A stretch of DNA of 21,036 bases, from contig JAFDAW010000009.1 of assembly GCA_019313605.1 (NCBI GenBank), forward strand, positions 1 through 21,036. Direction: 5' to 3'. The notes below the pieces were generated by a model that worked only from the letters and a program-made list of their open reading frames with translations, ran no database searches and was not told where the DNA came from. Of the stretch, positions 14,850 to 21,036 are shown piece by piece; the first letter of the stretch is position 1, and every line of letters starts with the position of its first letter. The position numbers and the translations under genes were made by a program. Origin of the DNA: Deltaproteobacteria bacterium (GTDB lineage Bacteria; Myxococcota_A; UBA9160; SMWR01).

Positions 14850-17800
14850 CCTTCGGTTCCCTCGGTGTCCCGCCTCACCTTCGCGAGATAGGTAATCGCG
14901 GGCCGCGTATTCAACACATGCAGAGCGTGGTAGGCGCGCGCCTCACCCGCATCCGCCTGCTTCGAAGCAGCACTCTTTTCGTCCTTGAGATTGCCGAACG
15001 TGATCGCCTGCGTCGGGCACGTCTGCGCGCAGGCGGGCGTAACTTCGCCATCCGCAATCGGCCGCTTTTCGTCCTTCGCAAGCTGGCGCCCGTTTTCGAT
15101 CCGCTGGACGCAGAAGGTGCACTTCTCCATTACGCCCTGCCCGCGCACGGTCACGTCGGGATTGAGCAGCAAATGCATCGGCTCGTGAATGTTTTCGATC
15201 GCGAGGTCGTACCAGTTGTAGCGGCGCACCTTGTAGGGGCAGTTGTTCGAGCAATACCGCGTACCGATGCAGCGGTTGTAGATCATCCCGTTCAATCCCT
15301 CGGGATTGTGGTAGGTCGCAAAGACGGGGCAGACGGGTTCGCACGGAGCTGCGCCGCACTGCTGGCACAGCATCGGCGAGTGGCGAACGTCGGTGTTGCC
15401 GAGCTCTTCGTGGTCCGTCGGAAGGTTGCGGCCCGTGACGAGTTCCTGGTAGCCGTCGCCGATGAAACGCTCGATTCGCAACCATTGCATCTGGCGATCG
15501 AGCAGGACCATCTCCTCGCCCACCGTCTGCACGTTGTTCTCGATCGAACACGCGACGATGCACGCGCTACAGCCGTTGCAACGATCGAGGTCGATCGCCA
15601 TCCCCCAGCGGTATTCGCTCTCTTCGGTACTGTCGTCCGCGGGATCAAAGGGCCTGCGCATTTCGTGGCTTTCGCCGTGCCCGCCTCCGTGCGCGTCCCC
15701 CGGGCTCTCGCCATGACCGCCACCGTTGCCGCCGCCGTGCGATTCCGCGGCCTTGGCAGCCTCCGCGAGCGCGAGGAGCGAAACGGATTCGCCGAGTTGG
15801 CGGCCGCGCTTGTTGTCGAACTCCTGCGTCTTGGGAATTCGGCGATGGGCTCCGGTTGGGCGCACAGCGGCTCGCGCCACCAACCAGGCGCGGCCTCCCG
15901 ATTCGTCGGTCAGCGCGGGCAGGATCGAAATCACGTTCACGCCGCGCGTTCCGCCGGGGTTACCGTCCTCGACACGCGAAGCGTAGAAGCCGACGTTGTG
16001 ACCCTGGCCAATGGAAATCGCGATGACGTCGTCGCGGATTCCGCCTCTCGGCACGACGGGCAGTTCGACCACGCCCGCACTCGTCCGAACGGCGAGCACA
16101 TCGCCGTATTCGGCGCCGAGCGCCTCCGCAGACGCGTGGCTGATCTCGGCCCACGACTGCCAGGTCACCTTCATGACCGGATCGGGCGTTTCCTGAAGCC
16201 ACGGCAGATTCGCACTGCGCCCGTCGGCAAGCAGCGGGGAGGGAACCGGAAGCAGCACGAACGAGCCATCCCCTTCGAAGCGAGGCTCCTTGAAATGGAG
16301 ACTCGAAACGCCCGTCGCAAGTGTCACCGTACCGGCCGCGGCCTCTTCGCCGTACACACCGCCCGCAGCGAGCGCCGCGCGGAAGTCGGTGTCGGACCAC
16401 GCCTCTTCGAGAACCGTGCGGAAGCTCCCGCTCGGCAGCTGCGCGGCGGTGGCCTCGCCCATGGCCTTGGCGGACTCGATCAGGGTGTCGCCGAATGCGC
16501 GAGTGTCGAACAGCGGTCGAATGGTCGGCTGAATGAGCGAACGCACGCCGGGCCGCGGAGCGTGGTCGCCCCAGGATTCCATCGGCGTGTGGTCGGGAAG
16601 AATCAGATCCGCGCGCTCACTGGTTTCGTCGGGCCCGGAAGCGGTCGAGATCACGAAGCCGACCTTCTCCAGAGCCGCCGCAAAGCCCGAGTCGCCGGGC
16701 ATCGAATAGACGGGGTTCGAATCGTGGATCAGCAGCAACGAGATGGATCCGGCCTTCATCCGTTTGACGAGCTGAGTCATCTCGCGGAAGCTCGCAACCT
16801 GATCGGCCGCGTCTCCGTCGGGCACGACGAAGACGGTCTTGCCGATCGCTCCGACCACCGCGTTGAGGATCAGGACCGCAGACGTCGTGGCCGTGGCACG
16901 CCGACTCGTCAGCGCGACACCCGGCGGCAACGCGACGGGTTGGTCGGCGGCGAGTAATGCCTTGCCGAGCTTTCGGATCGTCGCGGCGGGAACTTCCGTG
17001 ATCGTCGAGACGGAGTTCGCGCCAAAGCCGCTGAGAATTCCTCGGAGCCGAGCCGCATCGGGAACGTCTGCACCGTTACCGCGCGCCTCGTCGAGCGCCG
17101 CGCGCGCGATGCCGAGCGCGAGCACGCCTTCGGTGCCGGGCTTCGCGGGCAACCACTCGTCGGCGTTGCCGGCAGTGAGCGTGAGCCGCGGTCCGACGTA
17201 CACGAGTCGGGTTCCACCGCCTTCCTGGTCGACCCGCCGTGCGTCTGCAAACTGCCACCCGTGTTCGACGGGCGACGTCCAGCTCTCGAGGAAGTCGGAA
17301 CCGAAGTCGATGACGAAGTCGGCTTGCGAAAGATCGAAACGCGGTCGGCTCGCGACGCCGAAGACCGTGCGCGAAGCTTCCTTGAGCGCCGTGAAATCGA
17401 ACGGCTCGTAGACAGTCCGCCCGCCTGCTCCTACCGCGGCGATCCATTGATCGATCACGCCGCTCAGGGTCGGCCCCACCGATCCACCGAGGACGTGGGC
17501 TCCGTCGCCCGCGGCAGCGGCTTTTTCGGCCATCAGCGCGTGCGCCTCTTCCCAGGTGATGGGCGCAAGCCCGCCATCCGCCTGGCGCTTCATCGGCCCC
17601 GGGTAGCGGTCCGGCAGATAGGTTCGACCGATGCTGGCCTGCCCGCGCGCGCACAGCGCCCCTCGGTTGACCGGATGATCGGGATTCCCCTCGAGCTTGA
17701 TCGGGCGACCTTCGCGGGTGCGCACGTGAAGTCCGCAGCCCGCCGGGCACTCCTGGCAGGTCGACGCGTAGATGACCGCGATGCCCGGAGTGATCTCTTC

Positions 17801-17917
17801 GGGTTGAACGACGTAGGGGATCAGCTTCTGCACGGGATCGTTGCAACCACTGGCCGCAGCTGCGCCAGCACTCACGCCGACGAGCTTCAGAAAATTGCGA
17901 CGATCAATTTCGGCCAT
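14846..17917 (-). CDS. actB: Alternative Complex III subunit ActB (fused molybdopterin-like and ferredoxin iron-sulfur protein)
   Basis: A 1023-residue periplasmic Fe-S protein. DRRNFLK (5-11) is a Tat motif followed by a hydrophobic stretch ending ASGC, so Cys25 may be lipidated. Residues about 50-720 are a molybdopterin-oxidoreductase-like domain (ActB1), which in ACIII carries no molybdenum. Here a full CxxCxxxC-x27-C set (Cys54, 57, 61, 89) is kept. A Gly/His-rich linker (727-751) leads to the ferredoxin domain (ActB2), which starts at Cys780 (CNGCSACIVAC). That domain has 15 clustered cysteines, enough for three 4Fe-4S and one 3Fe-4S centre. It receives electrons from quinol at ActC and passes them to the cytochrome subunits. 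ATG at 17917 is preferred over TTG at 17920 because AGGGA is well placed. Confidence 0.95.
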   Translation of the reverse strand: MAEIDRRNFLKLVGVSAGAAAASGCNDPVQKLIPYVVQPEEITPGIAVIYASTCQECPAGCGLHVRTREGRPIKLEGNPDHPVNRGALCARGQASIGRTYLPDRYPGPMKRQADGGLAPITWEEAHALMAEKAAAAGDGAHVLGGSVGPTLSGVIDQWIAAVGAGGRTVYEPFDFTALKEASRTVFGVASRPRFDLSQADFVIDFGSDFLESWTSPVEHGWQFADARRVDQEGGGTRLVYVGPRLTLTAGNADEWLPAKPGTEGVLALGIARAALDEARGNGADVPDAARLRGILSGFGANSVSTITEVPAATIRKLGKALLAADQPVALPPGVALTSRRATATTSAVLILNAVVGAIGKTVFVVPDGDAADQVASFREMTQLVKRMKAGSISLLLIHDSNPVYSMPGDSGFAAALEKVGFVISTASGPDETSERADLILPDHTPMESWGDHAPRPGVRSLIQPTIRPLFDTRAFGDTLIESAKAMGEATAAQLPSGSFRTVLEEAWSDTDFRAALAAGGVYGEEAAAGTVTLATGVSSLHFKEPRFEGDGSFVLLPVPSPLLADGRSANLPWLQETPDPVMKVTWQSWAEISHASAEALGAEYGDVLAVRTSAGVVELPVVPRGGIRDDVIAISIGQGHNVGFYASRVEDGNPGGTRGVNVISILPALTDESGGRAWLVARAAVRPTGAHRRIPKTQEFDNKRGRQLGESVSLLALAEAAKAAESHGGGNGGGHGESPGDAHGGGHGESHEMRRPFDPADDSTEESEYRWGMAIDLDRCNGCSACIVACSIENNVQTVGEEMVLLDRQMQWLRIERFIGDGYQELVTGRNLPTDHEELGNTDVRHSPMLCQQCGAAPCEPVCPVFATYHNPEGLNGMIYNRCIGTRYCSNNCPYKVRRYNWYDLAIENIHEPMHLLLNPDVTVRGQGVMEKCTFCVQRIENGRQLAKDEKRPIADGEVTPACAQTCPTQAITFGNLKDEKSAASKQADAGEARAYHALHVLNTRPAITYLAKVRRDTEGTEG

Positions 17918-17956
17918 CAATCCCTATCCCCGGGGACTTCCCCAGTCAGCCACCGC

Positions 17957-18700
17957 CTAGTAGTGGCAGGTGTAACAATCCTGTGAAACTTTCTTCTCGC
18001 GGTGACATTGAATGCACCAACCCATCTCGAGCGTCTGAGTGGGCAATCCCCAGGGCCACCACTTCGTATCTTTGAGAACGAAAACCTTGTCAAATTCCTC
18101 GACGAGCCCATGGCACTGCTGGCATTCCACTACCGGATCCGCCCGGAGGTGCCGGTTGTGGCGGAACTGGACGTGCTCCGGGAGGCGGTGCACCTGGAGC
18201 CACTCGATCGGCTCCTGCTTTTCCCAGTGCTCTTTGAGCGTGCGGATGCCCGAAAGCTCGTCGTAGCTCGCGGGAAACTGGCTGTGGCAACCCATGCAGG
18301 TCTCGACGGAGGGAACCCCGGCCACAGCGCTTTCGTCCGTCCCAGAATGGCAGTACTGACAGTCGATCTTGAACTTGCCCGCGTGGTGCTTGTGGCTGAA
18401 GGGAATCGGCTGCACGAGCCCGGGCGTGTCTTCATCGAGCGCAGCGGCATGGGAAAGGCATGCGTCGCGGCTCGGCCACGGGGTATCGAATTCCTTTGGA
18501 ATCTCGATTTCCAGATGGGGATCCTTGTCCTGGAGCGCCCGGAGTTCGTGCGCTTCGCAGACACTGGTCGCGACGAGGGGGTCCGCTCCCGCGGCCACCG
18601 CGAGCGCGGGAAGCAGCGCTGCGAATCCCGCAACAGCGAGTGCGGCGATCCCGACAGCAGTGGTGAGGAGGTGACTACACCTCGGACGATTGGTGGTCAT
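17957..18700 (-). CDS. actA: Alternative Complex III subunit ActA (pentahaem cytochrome c)
   Basis: A 247-residue membrane-anchored multihaem cytochrome, first gene of the act operon. The N-terminus has a long hydrophobic segment (LLTTAVGIAALAVAGFAALLPALAVA) that may stay as an anchor. Five CxxCH haem sites are visible: CQYCH (114-118), CMGCH (135-139), CQQCH (193-197), CIQCH (229-233) and CYTCH (242-246), the last one residue from the C-terminus. Free histidines such as HKHH (103-106) can serve as distal ligands. Five haems and this spacing match ActA rather than the smaller c7 proteins. The gap to actB is 39 bases. The ATG at 18700 has only a weak AAGGGG 14 bases upstream. Confidence 0.94.
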   Translation of the reverse strand: MTTNRPRCSHLLTTAVGIAALAVAGFAALLPALAVAAGADPLVATSVCEAHELRALQDKDPHLEIEIPKEFDTPWPSRDACLSHAAALDEDTPGLVQPIPFSHKHHAGKFKIDCQYCHSGTDESAVAGVPSVETCMGCHSQFPASYDELSGIRTLKEHWEKQEPIEWLQVHRLPEHVQFRHNRHLRADPVVECQQCHGLVEEFDKVFVLKDTKWWPWGLPTQTLEMGWCIQCHREKKVSQDCYTCHY

Positions 18701-18744
18701 GCGCGGACTGCCGGCCCCTTCGGAGTGTCGATTCCCAAGTTAGC

Positions 18745-18762
18745 CTGCGAGTATTTTCGCAG
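18745..18762. promoter_or_regulatory. Inverted repeat upstream of actA, possible operator
   Basis: CTGCGA (18745-18750) and TCGCAG (18757-18762) form a perfect six-base inverted repeat with a six-base AT-rich centre (GTATTT). It lies 45 to 62 bases before the actA start codon, a normal position for an operator or leader hairpin of the act operon. No regulator is assigned. Confidence 0.4.
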
Positions 18763-18998
18763 ACCCATCGCCGACGCATGCGACGATCCAAGCAACACCG
18801 CGTCTCGCCCTTCCGCTCTCTTTGCGATTCTCACGTCTCGATCCGGAATCCACCGGAACCGTTCGAAAACGTGATTACCAAGAGGGCAGAACAGCCGGGA
18901 GACACCCAAAGGATGTTCCGAAACGGGCCGTTGACGGGCCGTGGGATACTACAGGAAGGTGGGGCTAGTCAAGGCGATTGAATTCGGTTTCAGTCCGT

Positions 18999-19055
18999 CG
19001 GCTGGATTTCCAGGTTTTCGGAATGAGCTTGCCAGCCGTGGGTGCTCCACGGCTG
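18999..19055 (+). promoter_or_regulatory. Strong hairpin with a competing alternative pairing
   Basis: CAGCCGTGG (19033-19041) pairs perfectly with CCACGGCTG (19047-19055) around a five-base loop. An upstream CGGCTGG (18999-19005) can instead pair with CCAGCCG (19032-19038), which shares most of the first arm. The two structures exclude each other, the arrangement seen in attenuators and riboswitches. No T-run follows, so premature termination is not evident. It would lie in a leader about 280 bases before the Trm112-like start if transcribed from further upstream. Confidence 0.4.
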
Positions 19056-19331
19056 CCGTCCGATTCCAATCAACCGATGTTTGATTTCAGGCGAGAGCAC
19101 GCTGGCCGGCCCCCGAGCCCCGAAACCGCGCCGTTGCGGGCCTGGATGAGGGGCCGCATCGCTTCAAATTTCGTAAACGAATTCAACATCTTCGGTGCTA
19201 TAAAGAGCGACTCGATCGGATCGGCAGGCGGAGGGAGTCCCCGGCTGATACGTTCGAAGTATTGTCTGGCGAGGGGATCTGCGGCCCAGCATTGAGGGCG
19301 CCCCCATGTAGGCTGGTAGGAGGATCGATTC

Positions 19332-19583
19332 ATGCCCATCAGTTCGGATCTGCTCGAAATACTCGTCTGTCCGGAGACCCGGCAGCCCGTCGCGCTGGCC
19401 TCCGAAACCGTCCTGGCGAAGCTCAACGGTGAGATCGCCGAAGAGCGCCTGCGCAACCGCGGTGGCGAGCGCGTCACCTCACCGATCGCCGAGGGCCTCG
19501 TCCGCGAAGACGGCAGGATCCTCTATCCAATCGACGACGGTATTCCGGTCATGCTGATCGAGGAGTCGATCGAGCTCGGGTAA
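19332..19583 (+). CDS. Trm112/UPF0434-family small protein with an altered zinc motif
   Basis: An 83-residue protein. The start LLEILVCPETRQPV and the end DGRILYPIDDGIPVMLIEESI match the Trm112/YcaR family (usual form 'LLEILVCPxCKGPL ... FPIRDGIPVML'). The usual CPxC zinc half-site is CPET: Cys13 is kept, Cys16 is Thr. There is also an insertion of about 20 residues (AKLNGEIAEERLRNRGG) relative to the usual 60-residue size. Family members often partner methyltransferases; the role here is unknown. GGAGG lies eight bases before the ATG. It stands alone on its strand. Confidence 0.85.
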   Translation: MPISSDLLEILVCPETRQPVALASETVLAKLNGEIAEERLRNRGGERVTSPIAEGLVREDGRILYPIDDGIPVMLIEESIELG

Positions 19584-19610
19584 TCCCGCGCGGACTCGAT
19601 TTGCGGCGTC

Positions 19611-19634
19611 GCGTGACCCCAGCCTGGGTCACGC
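19611..19634. terminator. Bidirectional hairpin between convergent genes
   Basis: GCGTGACCC (19611-19619) pairs perfectly with GGGTCACGC (19626-19634) around a six-base loop. It sits in the 53-base gap between the Trm112-like stop and the response-regulator stop, so it can serve both strands. No T-run follows on either side, so it may act with Rho or protect 3' ends rather than as a textbook intrinsic terminator. Confidence 0.6.
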
Positions 19635-19636
19635 TC

Positions 19637-20338
19637 TCAGCGGTTCAGGCGATAGCCGTGGCCTCGAACGGAGACGATGTGCTTTGGGTGAGCCGGATTC
19701 GGCTCGATGTAGCGGCGCAGGCGCACGATGAAGCTGTCGATGACCCGCGTCTTCGTATCGGCGCGTAGACCCCACACGTCTTGCAGCAGATCGCCTCGTG
19801 TGACGGTCGCGCCCTCACGATCGATCAGGGCCCGAAGCAGGCCCATCTCGCGAACCGTCAACTCGACCAACCCGTTCGGCGTCTCGAGTTCGAAGCGATC
19901 GAAGTGAACCGTGGTTGCGCCGATCTTGAAGGATCGCATCGAATCGCCCTGGGGATCCACGCCGTCCCATCGGCGCCGGCGCAGCAGGCCGCGCACGCGC
20001 GCGAGCAGCTCATCGAGATGAAAGGGTTTCGTCAGATAATCATCCGCACCATCTTCGATCCCCCGAATCAAATCCTGGGCGGCATCCTTGGCAGTGAGAA
20101 TGAGGATGGGGACGAAATTTCCCGCGGCCCGGATGCGCTGCGCCAACTCGAATCCGCTCATACCCGGCAACATCACATCGAGAATCACGAGGCCAAAGGG
20201 CTCGCTGGCTTCGTTCAGTGCCTTCTCGCCGGCGGGGCCGTCCTCTGCAATCTCGACCGCGTAACCCTCGGCCTCGAGGTTGAAACGCAGCCCCTCCGCG
20301 AGGTGGGACTCGTCTTCGACGATCAGGATTCTATGCAC
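19637..20338 (-). CDS. OmpR/PhoB-family two-component response regulator
   Basis: A 233-residue regulator. The receiver domain has the acidic pair in ILIVEDE (Glu8-Asp9), the phospho-acceptor Asp54 in VILDVMLPG, Thr82 in LTAKD and Lys104 in YLTKPF, so phosphorylation is intact. The C-terminal winged helix is OmpR-type (LVELTVREMGLLRALI, DSFIVRLRRYIEPNP, VRGHGYRL). The GTG at 20338 was chosen because GTGGAG precedes it by six bases and the protein then starts directly at the receiver strand; a TTG at 20377 would add 13 unlikely residues. It follows its kinase gene by 64 bases on the same strand. The target genes are not evident. Confidence 0.93.
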   Translation of the reverse strand: MHRILIVEDESHLAEGLRFNLEAEGYAVEIAEDGPAGEKALNEASEPFGLVILDVMLPGMSGFELAQRIRAAGNFVPILILTAKDAAQDLIRGIEDGADDYLTKPFHLDELLARVRGLLRRRRWDGVDPQGDSMRSFKIGATTVHFDRFELETPNGLVELTVREMGLLRALIDREGATVTRGDLLQDVWGLRADTKTRVIDSFIVRLRRYIEPNPAHPKHIVSVRGHGYRLNR

Positions 20339-20400
20339 GCGCTCTCCACCCACGACGACCCCCTGCCCGGCCAGCAAAGCATCTCAATGCGGTGCAACCA

Positions 20401-20510
20401 GGTCAACTGGGCTCTCGCTCATAGCGATTCAGTCGATTCCGAGCGGATACGACCCGGTCAACTGGGCCCCCGCCAGTGGCGGATTCGGTCGATTCCGAAC
20501 CGGTGGCTGC
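20401..20510. repeat. Imperfect 55-base tandem duplication at the kinase 3' end
   Basis: GGTCAACTGGGC occurs at 20401 and again at 20456. The sequence after each copy is similar to the end of a shared GTCGATTCCGA block, with one indel and several substitutions. The 55-base period is not a multiple of three, so the two copies are read in different frames in the kinase, and the kinase stop lies in the copy nearest the response regulator. Each copy carries TTGACC on the minus strand, which could serve as a -35 element for the regulator gene. Confidence 0.65.
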
Positions 20511-21036
20511 GCGGGCAACTCGCAGCGTCACCACAAACCGGCTTCCCGCACCGCTGCCTTCGCTGCGCGCCTCGACGCGGCCCCCTTGGCGTCGCACGAG
20601 ATTCCGGACGATGAACAGACCCAATCCCAGACCCGCCGCCGCGCGCTGGACGTCTCGGCCCACGCGGTAGAAACGCTGGAAGATCTTTCTCAATTCGCCG
20701 GCCGGGATCCCGATGCCGCGGTCGGAGATTTCGACGCGAACGCGGCCTTCTCGGGGATCCGAAACGGTGACTCTCACCTCTACAGGTTCGTCGGAGTACT
20801 TGACGGCGTTGTCTAGAAGATTGCGAAAGACGACGGCAAGTTCAGTGCGGTCGCCGCGAACGATCGGATCGCACGCCTCTTCCAGCATGACCGCGTCCTT
20901 CGGTAGCCCGTGCCGATCCCGAATTTCGTCGATGCACGATTCGAGAATTCCCCGCAGCGCGACCCCGCCACGCGTGGAGCGGCGGCGGGGCTCCTCGGCT
21001 CGGGCAGCGGCCAACACCTGGTCGACCGTTCGGTCG
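20403..21036 (-). CDS. Sensor histidine kinase, C-terminal part (continues beyond window end)
   Basis: The frame is open to the right edge, so only about 211 C-terminal residues are seen; the sensor and phospho-acceptor histidine lie outside. The first residues visible (DRTVDQVLAAARAEE) fit the end of a dimerisation helix. The ATP-binding domain is complete: N box FRNLLDNAVKYS, G1 box DRGIGIP, F box FQRFYR and G2 box GLGLGLFIV. After the usual end of the domain (SRFVVTLRV) there is a 35-residue tail without family resemblance, encoded by an imperfect tandem duplication. It is the partner of the OmpR-type regulator that follows, and the pair probably forms one operon. Confidence 0.9.
   Translation of the reverse strand, partial: DRTVDQVLAAARAEEPRRRSTRGGVALRGILESCIDEIRDRHGLPKDAVMLEEACDPIVRGDRTELAVVFRNLLDNAVKYSDEPVEVRVTVSDPREGRVRVEISDRGIGIPAGELRKIFQRFYRVGRDVQRAAAGLGLGLFIVRNLVRRQGGRVEARSEGSGAGSRFVVTLRVARAATGSESTESATGGGPVDRVVSARNRLNRYEREPS

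Larger units (their letters stand above)
18701..19331. other. Divergent spacer between the act operon and the Trm112-like gene
   Basis: About 630 bases without a convincing gene. The act promoter must lie at its left end and the Trm112-like promoter at its right. Seen in it: a CTGCGA/TCGCAG inverted repeat at 18745-18762, a strong hairpin at 19033-19055 with an alternative partner at 18999-19005, and a TATAAA at 19199-19204 that could be a plus-strand -10 box, although no matching -35 was found. Small frames on both strands across 18978-19340 have fairly protein-like composition but no recognised family. Confidence 0.5.

Noticed and set aside
14843..16957. A 704-codon open frame on the plus strand opposite actB, and similar long frames at 13479-14891 and 6237-7688
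   Set aside because: They lie exactly antisense to well-supported genes and their translations are rich in Arg, His, Asp and Val without any family. This is the usual mirror effect of high-GC codon use.
14846..17917. ActB as an active molybdenum oxidoreductase
   Set aside because: The act gene order, the fused ferredoxin domain and the NrfD partners identify ACIII, whose molybdopterin-like domain is known to lack molybdenum.
18978..19340. Possible small genes on either strand in the spacer (plus 18978-19295; minus from about 19340 to 19070)
   Set aside because: Composition is fairly protein-like, but neither has a recognised family or a convincing start; one begins at TTG and the other runs antisense into the Trm112-like gene. 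Left as non-coding until homologues are found.

Overview
The window is GC-rich, densely coded DNA of a Gram-negative bacterium: it carries Tat and lipoprotein signals, periplasmic multihaem cytochromes and GTG/TTG starts. The gene mix is an Alternative Complex III (ACIII) operon with a pentahaem ActA, a trimethylamine-dehydrogenase-like flavoprotein, a BetI-type TetR regulator and an AlkK/DmdB-like acyl-CoA ligase. This fits an aerobic heterotroph of the former Deltaproteobacteria (Myxococcota / Desulfobacterota / Binatota-like), but that placement is inference; no rRNA or marker gene is present.

Layout. 1-122 (-): start of a secreted protein cut by the window edge. 440-3696 (+): membrane-anchored split-barrel protein, periplasmic glutathione peroxidase, and a TMADH/histamine-dehydrogenase-like FMN/4Fe-4S/ADP flavoprotein. 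3754-5118 (-): class-III aminotransferase homologue without its catalytic lysine. It diverges from a BetI-like TetR regulator (5283-5939, +) across an AT-rich spacer with a good promoter and two TGAATATTC operators. 6018-7628 (-): acyl-CoA ligase. 7629-8670: 1.04 kb non-coding divergent spacer full of hairpins, including two long perfect palindromes that share a core but have unrelated arms. 8671-9693 (+): membrane-anchored RNase-Z-like metallo-beta-lactamase fold whose metal ligands are mostly replaced. 9683-18700 (-): actA-actB-actC-actD-actE-actF and a PH-like/rhomboid/TPR gene in one tightly coupled operon. 18701-19331: non-coding, with hairpins. 19332-19583 (+): Trm112-like protein. 19637-21036 (-): OmpR-family response regulator and the C-terminal half of its histidine kinase.

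How it works together. The act genes encode a quinol:electron-acceptor oxidoreductase replacing cytochrome bc1: NrfD-like ActC and ActF handle quinol, Fe-S ActB and cytochromes ActA and ActE carry electrons. No terminal oxidase follows; a rhomboid protease gene sits in its place. The 1.7-7.6 kb genes look like a regulated amine and/or carboxylic-acid catabolic locus, though the substrate cannot be read from sequence. The most novel item is the palindrome pair at 8009-8210. Next come two predicted pseudoenzymes: the lysine-less aminotransferase and the metal-ligand-less MBL protein.
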